A stretch of 64,000 nucleotides of DNA, from assembly GCA_965204215.1 (NCBI GenBank), contig CBDBDZ010000013.1, positions 558,001-622,000 on the forward strand, in the 5' to 3' direction. Positions 15,125-24,012 of this stretch are shown here, one piece after another (the first letter of the stretch is position 1; each line of letters opens with the position of its first letter). A program made the translations under genes and the position numbers. The stretch comes from CBDBDZ01 sp965204215 (GTDB lineage Bacteria > Pseudomonadota > Gammaproteobacteria > Pseudomonadales > GM7GCV1). The notes under the pieces were generated by a model. The model had not been told where the DNA came from. It saw only the letters and a list, made by a program, of their open reading frames with translations, and did not search any database.

Positions 15125-15182
15125 GCATAACAATTAATCATTGGTTAATTATATATGCTAATAGCTAGTTTGTCAAAAAAAT
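15125..15182 (-). other. Second attI copy without an adjacent integrase
   Basis: A GCATAAC core at 15125-15131 is followed by 56 bases (15127-15182) identical to 13021-13076 beside intI, in the same orientation. Identity stops 4 bases before the end of the IS481 element. Cassettes (cold-shock, GNAT) lie to its left just as cassettes lie left of the primary attI. No intI remains to its right. Confidence 0.85.
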
Positions 15183-15185
15183 GTC

Positions 15186-16391
15186 TAGGTTCAGTACATG
15201 TGAGACAAAAGCATAAACATCAAGCAGCCTGTGTAATTTTCAGATAATACTCCATTGGAGTATCTAATCCAACCTTTTCGTGTGGTCTATAAGTGTTATA
15301 GTAACTTTCATAATCATCTAAGGCTTGATTCATCAATCTAACACTTAAACTCCCTTCATAAAAGGGATAAAACTCATAACGTGTTGTACCATTAGCCCGT
15401 TCAACACAGCCGTTTAAATCAGGACGCTTAGGTGGTAATACCCAAAGTTTGATACCGAGTTCACGACAGTATTCTTCAAATTCAGCCATAAATTCGCTAC
15501 CACCATCCACTTGTATGGACTCAATAGTGAATGGGGCTTGTTGTTTTAAATACATGAGAAAGCGCTTAGCATTATGACTGGTTGCGGTACTGTAACAACG
15601 TAAGAATGTCATACCTGTTATCGGGCAGGTAGCTTTGAATTCTTTGACATTAAAGCCTTCGGTAAAACTAATACTCATATGGTCAATTTGAATCATCTGA
15701 CCTACCTTCTTGGCTTTCATACCATATTGCCAACGTCTAGCATGATAACTAAATTGTCGTTTCTTTTTAGGCTTCATACGCCCGCCATAATAAAACGATA
15801 CAGGCAATATCTTACCGTTTTTAATAAGTTTACTGATAATCCTACCGACGCTACTTTCACTAATCGTTTGCTGATGGTCACGAACCATTATTTTCCATAT
15901 TTTACGCTTACCCCAACAACGGTAACGCTGCCTAATATGCAAAACTATTTGCTCTTGCTGTTTTGTCCATTGTGATTGACGGCGATTATAAGGGCGACGG
16001 CTTTGTTCCACTAATCCTTCCCAACCTAGCTGATTATAACGTGCGCTCCAGCGATAATAAGTGGCTCGTGACCAGCCTATTGACTTCAAACGAAGTGCTT
16101 CGCTACAACCTTCTTGTTTCAATTGGTCATAGAGTTCTAGTCTATGGATTCTGTCAATTGCTTCAGTTGGCGCTCTATCATTAATGCGCCAACTGCGATA
16201 TGATTTGATTCGTAGGCTTAAGGTCTGCATGGGTAGTCTCTCTGTAAGTTAATTTAGTCAAATTACAGAGGCTACCCGACTTTAAACCAGCTTTCAAATG
16301 ACCTATTAATTTGATGGAAAAGTCTTACGACTTTACCACAAATTAACAGGTGAAAAATTTAAAAAATAAGTCTCATATCTATCTGAACCTA
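15186..16391 (-). mobile_element. IS481-family insertion sequence
   Basis: About 1206 bases. The left end taggttcagtacatgtgag resembles the complement of the right end (gtctcatatctatctgaaccta), giving imperfect terminal repeats of about 21 bases. One transposase gene on the - strand. It has inserted immediately beside the second attI copy, where the missing integrase gene would be expected. The exact ends are my placement. Confidence 0.8.
15220..16230 (-). CDS. IS481 family transposase
   Basis: 336-residue integrase-type transposase. The N-terminal helix-turn-helix region (about residues 30-110) includes LKSIGWSRATYYRWSARYNQ. The rve DDE core has Asp in MIQIDHMSIS, Asp in SIQVDGGSEF and Glu in LNGCVERANGTTRYEFY, then the family ending YNTYRPHEKVGLDTPMEYY. 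Full length and apparently intact. Confidence 0.93.
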   Translation of the reverse strand: MQTLSLRIKSYRSWRINDRAPTEAIDRIHRLELYDQLKQEGCSEALRLKSIGWSRATYYRWSARYNQLGWEGLVEQSRRPYNRRQSQWTKQQEQIVLHIRQRYRCWGKRKIWKIMVRDHQQTISESSVGRIISKLIKNGKILPVSFYYGGRMKPKKKRQFSYHARRWQYGMKAKKVGQMIQIDHMSISFTEGFNVKEFKATCPITGMTFLRCYSTATSHNAKRFLMYLKQQAPFTIESIQVDGGSEFMAEFEEYCRELGIKLWVLPPKRPDLNGCVERANGTTRYEFYPFYEGSLSVRLMNQALDDYESYYNTYRPHEKVGLDTPMEYYLKITQAA

Positions 16392-16403
16392 TACAAAAAA
16401 AGA

Positions 16404-17793
16404 CTTTTCCAATATGAAATGAGTCTGAAGGAGTTTGGTGTTTCCACCATGAAAAGAGTCTCATGGTAGGTCATTGTTCATACTATGAGGATGAATACTC
16501 TAATGAACGCCGACAACTTAACCAGCATAAGTGATTTACAATCATTTTTAGATGGTACCCAAGCCATAGCATTTAAAGTGATAAGCAATAAAGATGAATG
16601 CTACCAATGGATACAAAAAACATTAATACGCTTTCGATATATCAGTTTAAAGAAGGCTGAAAAAGGCGTAGTGATTCAATATCTAATACGAATGACTGGC
16701 TATTCTCGCCAACAGTTAACGCGATTAATAAAACAATATAAGGATACAGGACGGATTATTCGACACCAATGTACACTCACTGGGTTTACCATACGCTATA
16801 CTGCTGCGGATATTCGCCTATTGGCGAAGATGGATGAACGTCACAATACGCCCAATGGAGTGATGATTAAAAAACTGTGTGAACGAGCCTATCAGGTTTT
16901 TAATGAGGGTGCATTTGAACGGTTATCAACTATTTCTGTGTCTCATATTTACAATCTCCGACAATCGAGAAGCTATTTAACTCAACGTGTCACATTGAAT
17001 AAAACCACACCGACTAAAGTGAATATTGGTGAGCGACGCAAGCCTCAACCCAATGGACAACCTGGCTACATACGTATTGATACAGTACATCAAGGTGATT
17101 TAGATAAACAAAAAGGGGTTTATCATATCAATGCCATTGATGAAGTCACTCAGATGGAAATTGTCGCAACCGTTGAAAAAATAAGTGAGAGCTACATGAT
17201 ACCTGCATTAGAGCAGATGCTTGATGGTTTTCCATTTAACATAAAAGGCTTCCATTCTGACAATGGCTCTGAATACATTAATAAGGATGTCGCTAAATTA
17301 CTCAATAAACTCAATATTGAACTGACAAAATCACGTTCAAGAAAGTCTAATGATAATGCACTGGCTGAAGGTAAAAATGCTCATGTTGTTCGAAAAATGT
17401 ACGGACATTCTCATATCCCTCAACGCTGGGCTACGCTAATCAATCAATTTAACCAACAGCACTTAAACCCTTATGTCAATTACCATAGACCTTGTTTATT
17501 TGCTGAATTAAAAACAAATAATAAAGGCAAAATCCGGAAACGATACCCTTATGCACTCGCTTCAACCCCTTATGAAAAGTTTAAAAATATTGAAAACGCA
17601 GAACAATACTTGAAACCGAATCTAACGTTTGAAATACTAGATACTATCGCTTATCAAATAAGTGATAACCAAGCCGCTGATGAACTTAAAATAGCCTCTC
17701 AGCTTTTATTTAAAACTATAAATATCAATGACCAAAATGCGCTCGCTTCTCAATGAAAAGACTAGCTCGCTCAGACTCATTTTAGGATTGGAA
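16404..17793 (+). mobile_element. Insertion sequence with rve-type transposase (ISNCY/IS481-like)
   Basis: About 1390 bases. The left end ttccaatatgaaatgagtct and the complement of the right end (ttccaatcctaaaatgagtct) form imperfect terminal repeats of about 25 bases continuing to gag. The element holds one transposase gene and abuts the IS481 element, with about 12 bases between them. Family placement is uncertain. Confidence 0.75.
16485..17756 (+). CDS. rve-type DDE transposase
   Basis: 423 residues. An N-terminal helix-turn-helix is seen in MTGYSRQQLTRLIKQYKDTG (about residues 72-91). The catalytic core follows: Asp in YIRIDTVHQGDLD, Asp in FHSDNGSEYIN, Glu in SNDNALAEGKNAHVV. The layout suits the ISNCY (ISDol1-type) or IS481-related integrase-core transposases. 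The frame can begin at the ATG at 16485 or at a later Met (MNTL or MNAD); the choice has little effect. No internal stop, so it may be active. Confidence 0.88.
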   Translation: MRMNTLMNADNLTSISDLQSFLDGTQAIAFKVISNKDECYQWIQKTLIRFRYISLKKAEKGVVIQYLIRMTGYSRQQLTRLIKQYKDTGRIIRHQCTLTGFTIRYTAADIRLLAKMDERHNTPNGVMIKKLCERAYQVFNEGAFERLSTISVSHIYNLRQSRSYLTQRVTLNKTTPTKVNIGERRKPQPNGQPGYIRIDTVHQGDLDKQKGVYHINAIDEVTQMEIVATVEKISESYMIPALEQMLDGFPFNIKGFHSDNGSEYINKDVAKLLNKLNIELTKSRSRKSNDNALAEGKNAHVVRKMYGHSHIPQRWATLINQFNQQHLNPYVNYHRPCLFAELKTNNKGKIRKRYPYALASTPYEKFKNIENAEQYLKPNLTFEILDTIAYQISDNQAADELKIASQLLFKTININDQNALASQ

Positions 17794-17832
17794 TATACTC
17801 AGTCAGCAACAAATGTAAAAATACAGAAGAAT

Positions 17833-18054
17833 TTAGTTTTGTCGAGACTCATGGTTTATTTTTTCAATGCCATCAATAATTGCAAGCGCTTTTTCATAGT
17901 CGTCATCCTGAATTACCCATAATTCAGTATTAAATCCATATTGCAGCATGGATGCATGCTCATTCTTTAAGAAAATTTCAATGCCTTCGGCTTCTAAAAT
18001 ATTACGAAGGTTTAAAACCGTTATGTTATCGGTATTGGTATAAACGAGTTTCAT
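17833..18054 (-). CDS. DUF2007 family protein
   Basis: 73 residues starting MKLVYTNTDNITVLNLRNIL, with the following EAEGIEIFLKNEHAS and TELWVIQDDDYEKALAII typical of DUF2007, small alpha/beta proteins annotated as putative signal-transducing proteins. The longer frame to 18114 adds 20 residues without family support; the ATG at 18052-18054 is chosen. Cytoplasmic; function unknown. It is the first gene after the IS pair and probably marks the return to the resident chromosome. It diverges from gabD, with an inverted-repeat element in between. Confidence 0.85.
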   Translation of the reverse strand: MKLVYTNTDNITVLNLRNILEAEGIEIFLKNEHASMLQYGFNTELWVIQDDDYEKALAIIDGIEKINHESRQN

Positions 18055-18135
18055 AATTTTTTGCTGAATAGTGCTGAAAGAAGGATTGGTATTGTGATGA
18101 TGACAGAGTAACATATAGCATTGATATTACAACTT

Positions 18136-18267
18136 GAGATCTTTGCAATAAAAAAATTTTACGCTCTTACTGCGCTATTTTCGTGCTCAAACGCTCATTT
18201 ACTACTCCTAAGTTGGTATATTTTTTGTCTTGTACTTTCATTGTTCGTGACATTGTGCAAAGCTCTC
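18136..18267. repeat. MITE-like element with gag-ctttgca terminal repeats, copy 1
   Basis: 132 bases starting gagatctttgcaata and ending with the complement of gagagctttgcacaat. It shares internal sequence with 41385-41465 and 56927-57066 (for example ttttcgtgctcaaacgctcatttac). There is no coding capacity. The ends resemble those of IS5-group elements that begin GAGnCCTTTGCA, so it is probably a non-autonomous derivative. It lies between the DUF2007 gene and gabD and fills most of that gap. Confidence 0.7.
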
Positions 18268-18302
18268 AATAACTCATTAATAACCGAATTAGAGAATTAA
18301 TT

Positions 18303-19754
18303 ATGAATGAAAAAGTGCGTGATCTATTAAAATCGCAAGTCTATGTCAATGGTCAGTGGATCGAAGCCAATTCAGGAAAACGATTTGAGGTATTAAACCC
18401 ATCTACTGGTGAGGTGGTTGGTTCTTGCCCAGATATGGATGCCACCGAAGTTGCCAAAGCCATTGATGCGGCAAATATTGCCCTGGAGCATTGGAAGCGT
18501 ACAACAGCAAAAGAGCGTTCAAATTTACTGCGAAAATGGTATGACCTGGTCATGCAATACCAGGAGGAATTAGCTATTTTAATGACCTTGGAACAAGGCA
18601 AAGTGTTAAAAGAATCGATAGGCGAAATTAGTTATGGCGCATCTTTTATTGAATGGTTTGCCGAAGAAGCTAAACGTACCTATGGTGATGTGATTCCCAC
18701 CACTGCCAATGACAGAAGGCTAGTAACGATTAAACAACCAGTGGGAGTGGTATCGGCAATAACACCCTGGAACTTTCCCAATGCAATGATTACACGTAAA
18801 GCTGCACCTGCATTGGCAGCAGGTTGTACTATTGTATTAAAGCCTGCGCGTGAAACGCCATTGTCAGCATTGGCATTGGCAGAACTTGCCCACCGTGCAG
18901 GTATTCCTAAAGGGGTATTTAATGTGGTAACCAGCACTCAAAGCCGCGAGGTGGGTTATGAGTTAACTACTAATCCTGTTGTACGCAAGGTTACTTTTAC
19001 CGGTTCTACTCCTGTGGGTAAGGTGTTGATGAGTCAATCGGTTGGAACAGTGAAAAAAGTATCAATGGAACTGGGTGGTAATGCGCCAGTGATTGTTTTT
19101 GATGACGCCGATTTAGAGAAGGCAGTAGAAGGTGCTATTGCATCAAAATATCGCAATTCGGGACAAACCTGTATTTGTGCTAATCGCATATTAGTGCAAG
19201 CCAGTATTTATGATGAGTTTGTCAAAATTTTTACTCAGAAAGTTAAAGCTTTGCAACTGGGAGACGGGCTGGATGCTCAATCTGACTTAGGTCCGCTAAT
19301 TACTGCTCAAGCAGTTAATGATATGAAAGCATTTATTGCTGATGCAACTGAAAAAGGAGCCACGATTGAAAGTACGCAACATCAACCCGATAAAGGCAAT
19401 TACTTTCCCGCCACTGTAATTTCCAACGTACCAACCAGCGCCAAAGTCTTTAGTGAAGAAATTTTTGGACCTATTGCTCCGCTGTTTAAGTTTGAAGATG
19501 ACGAAGAAGCCATCGCAATGGCAAATGATACAGAATTTGGTTTAGCCGCCTATATCTATACTGGCAGTCAATCGCGTTGCTGGAAAATAAGTGAAGCCAT
19601 AGAGTATGGTATGGTAGGTGTTAATGAAGTTGCTATAACCTCAGATGCTATCCCCTTTGGCGGTGTTAAAGAGTCGGGTTTAGGCAGGGAAGGTTCAAAA
19701 TATGGTATAGATGAATACACTGAAATTAAATACATTTGTATGGGAGGTTTATAG
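18303..19754 (+). CDS. gabD: NAD(P)+-dependent succinate-semialdehyde dehydrogenase
   Basis: 483 residues, the usual GabD length. It oxidises succinate semialdehyde to succinate, feeding GABA or related four-carbon compounds into the TCA cycle. Landmarks: ITPWNFPNAMITRKAAPALA (cofactor entry), FTGSTPVGKVLM (Rossmann loop), the general-base Glu in VSMELGGNAP, and the catalytic Cys in SGQTCICANR. The C-terminus PFGGVKESGLGREGS is typical. Start ATG at 18303. It is followed by an NhaC antiporter 43 bases downstream on the same strand, which may be cotranscribed. No gabT is present in the window. Confidence 0.93.
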   Translation: MNEKVRDLLKSQVYVNGQWIEANSGKRFEVLNPSTGEVVGSCPDMDATEVAKAIDAANIALEHWKRTTAKERSNLLRKWYDLVMQYQEELAILMTLEQGKVLKESIGEISYGASFIEWFAEEAKRTYGDVIPTTANDRRLVTIKQPVGVVSAITPWNFPNAMITRKAAPALAAGCTIVLKPARETPLSALALAELAHRAGIPKGVFNVVTSTQSREVGYELTTNPVVRKVTFTGSTPVGKVLMSQSVGTVKKVSMELGGNAPVIVFDDADLEKAVEGAIASKYRNSGQTCICANRILVQASIYDEFVKIFTQKVKALQLGDGLDAQSDLGPLITAQAVNDMKAFIADATEKGATIESTQHQPDKGNYFPATVISNVPTSAKVFSEEIFGPIAPLFKFEDDEEAIAMANDTEFGLAAYIYTGSQSRCWKISEAIEYGMVGVNEVAITSDAIPFGGVKESGLGREGSKYGIDEYTEIKYICMGGL

Positions 19755-19797
19755 CGCGGCTTAACTTCAGCGACTGACTGGTCACCCAAAAAAAACC

Positions 19798-21198
19798 GTG
19801 GAAAAAAAGCCACTTAGCCTGTTTGACGCAACCATTATAGGTTTTGCGTTACTTACTTTGGTAGGCGGAGCAATTTTTTTATTTGGTAATAACGCACTTT
19901 CTGGTGGCACACAAATAGCCTTAATTTTGGTGGGCTTTATTGCCGCCTTGGTCGGGCTTAAAAATGGCTATAGTTGGTTGGAATTAGAAGCCAATATTGT
20001 CGAGACATCATCACGCACTATTGTGCCCATACTTATTTTCCTGGCAATTGGCTCATTAATTGGAAGTTTTATGCTGTCGGGCACGGTACCAACCTTACTT
20101 TATTTTGGACTTCAATTACTTTCACCAACTTTCTTTTACCCGCTTTGTTGCCTGATTAGCGCTTTAGTTGCAATGTGTATTGGCAGTTCATGGACTACAG
20201 TAGCTACCATTGGCGTTGGGTTAATGGGAGTGAGTATTGGTTTTTCACTATCTCCGGCTATTGCTGCTGGAGCTGTTATTTCAGGAGCTTACTTTGGCGA
20301 TAAAATGTCGCCATTGTCTGAAACTACCAATTTAGCACCAGCCATTGCAGGTAGTGAATTATTTGAACATATTCGCTATATGAGCTGGGTTTCAATACCC
20401 AGCTTTATGCTGGCACTGATTATTTTCTTTACTATTGGCATTGTTGCCTTGCCGCAAACCAGTACAGTTGATGAAATGCAGCAATTTTTGAATGCACTAG
20501 ATGCAAACTTTGTGATTGCATGGTACCAACTTATTCCCATAATTGTTTTATTAGTTTTGGCGGTTAAGCAAGTGCCAGCATTGCTTGCAATACTCTTTGG
20601 CACTTTAGCAGCCTGTGTTTTTATTCTGCTGTTTCAGCAGGAAACACTACAAGCTTTTATTGAGCGCAAACAAATCGGTTCAGAATTTGCTTCACTTAAA
20701 GCCATTTGGGTGGTGCTGTACGACGGTTTCGTTCTATCTTCTGGCAACGAAAGTGTCAATACTCTTTTGTCTCGAGGAGGAATGGTATCCATGCTAAAAA
20801 TGGCATGGCTGGTAACCTGTTCCATGATGATGGCGGGTATTTTGGAAAAAATAGGTTTTATTGACTTGTTAATGCGCAGTATGTTGAAGTTGATAAGTTC
20901 AACAGGATCATTAATTGCCACTGCAATGTCCAGCAGTTTAGGAGTCAATATTTTAACGGGTGACCAATATTTATCTATTGTGTTACCTGGTCAAATGTGG
21001 AAAACCGAATTTGTCCAACAAAAGTTGGCTTCGGTTAATTTATCCAGAGCTCTGGAAGATGCTGGTACAATAACCTCTCCATTAATTTTTTGGAATGCCT
21101 GTGGCGTATTCATGGCAGCATCTTTAGGAGTAGCCACATGGCATTATTTACCCTTTTGTTTTTTTAATTTAATTAACCCCATTATTGCACTGATGTGA
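19798..21198 (+). CDS. nhaC: NhaC-family Na+/H+ antiporter, stop codon in IS end
   Basis: 466 residues with 11-12 hydrophobic segments. Family blocks are ISGAYFGDKMSPLSETTNLA (about residues 160-179) and LGVNILTGDQYLSIVLPG near residue 382. Predicted inner-membrane antiporter exchanging Na+ (or an organic acid in related NhaC members) for protons. The start is GTG at 19798 (MEKKPLSLFDATII), with no strong ribosome site. The last codons and the TGA overlap actgatgtga, which is shared with the second copy of the IS1111 element, so the original C-terminus has probably been altered by the insertion. Neighbour of gabD. Confidence 0.85.
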   Translation: MEKKPLSLFDATIIGFALLTLVGGAIFLFGNNALSGGTQIALILVGFIAALVGLKNGYSWLELEANIVETSSRTIVPILIFLAIGSLIGSFMLSGTVPTLLYFGLQLLSPTFFYPLCCLISALVAMCIGSSWTTVATIGVGLMGVSIGFSLSPAIAAGAVISGAYFGDKMSPLSETTNLAPAIAGSELFEHIRYMSWVSIPSFMLALIIFFTIGIVALPQTSTVDEMQQFLNALDANFVIAWYQLIPIIVLLVLAVKQVPALLAILFGTLAACVFILLFQQETLQAFIERKQIGSEFASLKAIWVVLYDGFVLSSGNESVNTLLSRGGMVSMLKMAWLVTCSMMMAGILEKIGFIDLLMRSMLKLISSTGSLIATAMSSSLGVNILTGDQYLSIVLPGQMWKTEFVQQKLASVNLSRALEDAGTITSPLIFWNACGVFMAASLGVATWHYLPFCFFNLINPIIALM

Positions 21199-21289
21199 TG
21201 GACGCCTCCTAATTGGCGTGAGCCAGAGCGGTATCTAGGTACCCGAATCTGTGCTATAAAACACATTTTAAACTTCGGAGACATCCATC

Positions 21290-22327
21290 ATGAGCCATTG
21301 TACTCGCATCAGTATCGACCTTGCAAAAACCATCTTTCAAGTTTGCGTATCTAATTATCCTCATCAAATAAAATCGAATAATAAATTGAAACGTAATCAA
21401 TTACATGACTACATTAATAAATTTGAACCCTGTCTTGTTGTTATGGAAGCATGTTATAGTTCTCACTATTGGGGACGAGAATTTGAAACGATGGGGCATC
21501 AAGTAATGTTGATTCCACCGCAACATGTTAAGCCTTTTGTTCGCGGGAACAAAACTGACCATAATGATGCGATAGCTATTATGGAAGCGAGTTATCGACC
21601 TAATTTACGACCTGTATCAGTTAAAAAACTGTATCAACAAGATTTACAGATACTCATTAACGCAAGAGAGCTAAAGGTCAGATATCGAACCGCACATATC
21701 AATCAACTACGAGGCTTTTTGAGTGAATATGGGATTATCATTGCACCCACAAAAATAGCTTTATTCAATGCGTTACCGCTATTACTAGAAGATGCTGCTA
21801 ATGGATTAACCCACACAGCGAGGAATTTAATACACCATTATTGGAATGATATTAAGCAACTGAATGAATCAATTGAATCCTTAGAACAAGAGTTGAAGCA
21901 GCATGCATCAACACAGCCTAACTATAAACTCATTCAAACTATCCCTGGGATTGGACCGATTATTGCAGCTAACTTTATTGCTAGTATTGATGTTCATTCA
22001 TTTAAAAATGGGCGAGAACTTTCTGCATATCTTGGGTTGACACCAAGAACTTTTGCTAGTGGCAATCATTCATCACAAACGGGTATAAGCAAACGAGGTA
22101 ACCGAATGTTAAGAACCTTATTAATTCATGGTTCACGAACAGTAATGCGGTGGTCTTCGGGTAAAGATGATGCGTTAAACCAATGGGTGTGCAGCCTTGA
22201 AAAACGAATTGGGAAACCGAAAACAATGGTAGCCCTTGCTAATAAACTTACTCGTATTATTTGGGCGGTATTAACAACCAAAAAAGCATTCAATTATCCA
22301 CCATCACCATTGATGTATAGTAACTAA
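21290..22327 (+). CDS. IS110/IS1111 family transposase (DEDD recombinase), copy 1
   Basis: 345 residues. The N-terminal RuvC-like DEDD domain begins CTRISIDLAKTIFQVC (first Asp at about residue 9), with the Glu in VVMEACYSSHYWG and the Asp pair in NKTDHNDA. The C-terminal Transposase_20 domain has LIQTIPGIGPIIAANFI and a Ser-containing SSQTGISKRGNRMLRTLL, expected to carry the catalytic serine. Intact. It differs from copy 2 by one residue (His for Gln in the NLIHHYW segment). Confidence 0.95.
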   Translation: MSHCTRISIDLAKTIFQVCVSNYPHQIKSNNKLKRNQLHDYINKFEPCLVVMEACYSSHYWGREFETMGHQVMLIPPQHVKPFVRGNKTDHNDAIAIMEASYRPNLRPVSVKKLYQQDLQILINARELKVRYRTAHINQLRGFLSEYGIIIAPTKIALFNALPLLLEDAANGLTHTARNLIHHYWNDIKQLNESIESLEQELKQHASTQPNYKLIQTIPGIGPIIAANFIASIDVHSFKNGRELSAYLGLTPRTFASGNHSSQTGISKRGNRMLRTLLIHGSRTVMRWSSGKDDALNQWVCSLEKRIGKPKTMVALANKLTRIIWAVLTTKKAFNYPPSPLMYSN

Positions 22328-22599
22328 GTCTATAACCAATAATTATCTCATCTTAACGATTGCATAATATGATGAAAGTAAACGATTCCCTTCCTTATCA
22401 AAAACCTGTTGTATACCAAGGATTTTATATTCGATGTACTGATTGAGGATGATAAGGGGCGGATCTCATCAGGGGCAGGTAATCGATACCATCAACAGCC
22501 CGAATATATGGTTGCAATCGTGACTCTTCACCATTAGTAACGTTAAGATACATTATAAAATAACATCTCTTCTTGGAATGAATTTATAAGCTAAATAAA

Positions 22600-22745
22600 A
22601 GGAAGGCGTTGCCTTCTACCTGTCCATACCAATATATTTCCTATATTCACTGTGTTCCAGACACAGTGCAGGCATCCTGCCTTTATGGTCTATATTGATG
22701 AGTCCATATCAATAGCTAACATTTTTGCTGCTAATGGATTTTTAG
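22600..22745 (+). ncRNA. Candidate guide (bridge/seeker) RNA of the IS1111 element, copy 1
   Basis: The 3' non-coding tail holds a run of hairpins: ggaaggcgttgccttc, cactgtgttccagacacagtg, gcaggcatcctgc, and ctatattgatgagtccatatcaatag. IS1111-type elements are known to encode a structured guide RNA between the transposase stop and the right end. The position fits and the sequence is the same in copy 2 as far as I read it. RNA ends are not determined. Confidence 0.45.
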
Positions 22746-22810
22746 TGCTTGTAATTTAGGAGGCGTCCATATATGGTATACGCATTTAACGACATCAAAA
22801 TTAAAAGGAT

Positions 22811-23986
22811 TTAGCTTGCCAAATATCGCATACCTTCTTCTAATCCTTTAACAGTTAAAGGATACATTTTTTCTTCAATTAATTCGCGAATCATTTTGTT
22901 TGACAGAGTGTGCTGCCAGTATTTTTCAGGCTCTGGGTTTAACCAGATCAATCGGTCAAAATGCTCAGTTAGACGTTGCATCCACAGACTGCCAGGTTCC
23001 TGATTAAAATATTCGCTACTGCCTCCTGCGCTGGTAACTTCATAGGGTGACATGGAGGCATCGCCCACAAAAATAATTTTGTAATCGTGCGGGTAAGTTC
23101 TGATAAGTTCGGAAGTGGGAACAACATCTGATTGTTTGCGTGGGTTACTTTTCCAGACAAAGTCGTAAATAAAGTTGTGGAAATAAAAATATTTCATATG
23201 TTTGAATTCCGTTTTGGCGGCGGAAAACAATTGTTCGCAGACATTGACAAAGGGGTCCATCGAACCACCTACATCAAATAGCAAAAGCACTTTAACGGCA
23301 TTGCGGCGTTCTGGTCGCATTTGAATGTCTAAATAGCCTGAGTTGCGAGCGGTTTGATCAATAGTATGGTCAATGTCTAATTCTTCGGCGGCACCTGTCC
23401 GTGCAAATTTACGAAGCCGTCTAAGTGCCATTTTCAGGTTGCGCGTTCCCAGTTCAACTGAGTCATCAAGGTTTTTAAAGTCGCGTTTATCCCATACTTT
23501 TACTGCACTTTTATTTTGGCTTTTGCCACCAACGCGAATGCCCTCCGGGTTGTAACCGCTGTTGCCAAAAGGTGAAGTGCCACCAGTACCTATCCATTTG
23601 TTGCCGCCTTCATGGCGTTTTTTTTGCTCTTCCATACGCTTTTTAAATTCTTCAATTAACTTTTCTAAACTGCCCAGCGATTTAATCGCTGCTTTTTCTT
23701 CGTCGGTTAACTGTTTTAAAAACTCACTGCGAAGCCAATCTTCGGGAATGATACTTTCCATTAGTGAATCCAGCGATTCAAGTCCTTCATAAAAAGCGCT
23801 GAAGGCCTTGTCGAAGCGGTCATAATGTTTTTCATCTTTCACCAAAATGGTGCGCGAAAGCGAATAAAAGTCTTCCATATTGGCATAGACTAAATTGTGC
23901 TCAAGTGCACGAATCAGGTCCAGATGTTCGCGAATACTAACGGGTACGCGGTGTTGTTTAAGGCAAGTAAAAAAATGCGTTAGCAT
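22811..23986 (-). CDS. CoxE-like von Willebrand factor A domain protein
   Basis: 391 residues of the VWA-containing CoxE/YehP-like family. The N-terminal half is helical and charged, with a Gly-rich linker (NKWIGTGGTSPFGNSGYNPE). The VWA domain begins VKVLLLFDVGGSMDPF, where Asp-x-Gly-x-Ser forms the metal (MIDAS) site, and ends around RLIWLNPEPEKYW. Such proteins work with a MoxR ATPase as a chaperone pair to mature metal enzymes or complexes. Here the MoxR gene is directly upstream (26-base gap), supporting that role; the client is not apparent. Predicted cytoplasmic. Confidence 0.9.
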   Translation of the reverse strand: MLTHFFTCLKQHRVPVSIREHLDLIRALEHNLVYANMEDFYSLSRTILVKDEKHYDRFDKAFSAFYEGLESLDSLMESIIPEDWLRSEFLKQLTDEEKAAIKSLGSLEKLIEEFKKRMEEQKKRHEGGNKWIGTGGTSPFGNSGYNPEGIRVGGKSQNKSAVKVWDKRDFKNLDDSVELGTRNLKMALRRLRKFARTGAAEELDIDHTIDQTARNSGYLDIQMRPERRNAVKVLLLFDVGGSMDPFVNVCEQLFSAAKTEFKHMKYFYFHNFIYDFVWKSNPRKQSDVVPTSELIRTYPHDYKIIFVGDASMSPYEVTSAGGSSEYFNQEPGSLWMQRLTEHFDRLIWLNPEPEKYWQHTLSNKMIRELIEEKMYPLTVKGLEEGMRYLAS

Positions 23987-24012
23987 TGTTATTGAATGGT
24001 TTATGCGACTAT

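Larger units (their letters stand above)
1358..15182 (-). other. Chromosomal integron: cassette array, integrase, attI and duplicated attI
   Basis: The region shows all three integron parts: an intI with the integron-specific insert, an attI beside it, and consecutive single- or two-gene units on the - strand, each followed by an attC-type imperfect palindrome. The attC sites begin with RYYYAAC-like and end with GTTRRRY-like core sites (on + they read from NNYTAAC to GTTANNN). Fifteen cassettes lie left of attI (12976 down to 1358) and two more lie right of intI beside a second attI copy at 15125-15182. attC lengths range from 55 to 141 bases, which suggests cassettes of mixed origin, although three attC are essentially the same sequence. 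IS1380, IS4 and IS481 elements have inserted in or at the edges of the array. Confidence 0.9.
21189..22780 (+). mobile_element. IS1111-type (IS110 family) insertion sequence, copy 1
   Basis: About 1592 bases shared with 33860-35451 (offset 12671), with only four base differences noticed in the transposase gene. Subterminal inverted repeats (tggacgcctcctaatt near 21199 and its near-complement ending at 22770) sit about 10 bases inside the shared ends, the IS1111 arrangement. There is no obvious target duplication, as expected for the family. A 450-base non-coding tail follows the transposase. Confidence 0.9.

Noticed and set aside
15183..17830. Remnant of a second intI beside the attI copy
   Set aside because: The space is filled by two IS elements, and I could not recognise any intI codons in their flanks.
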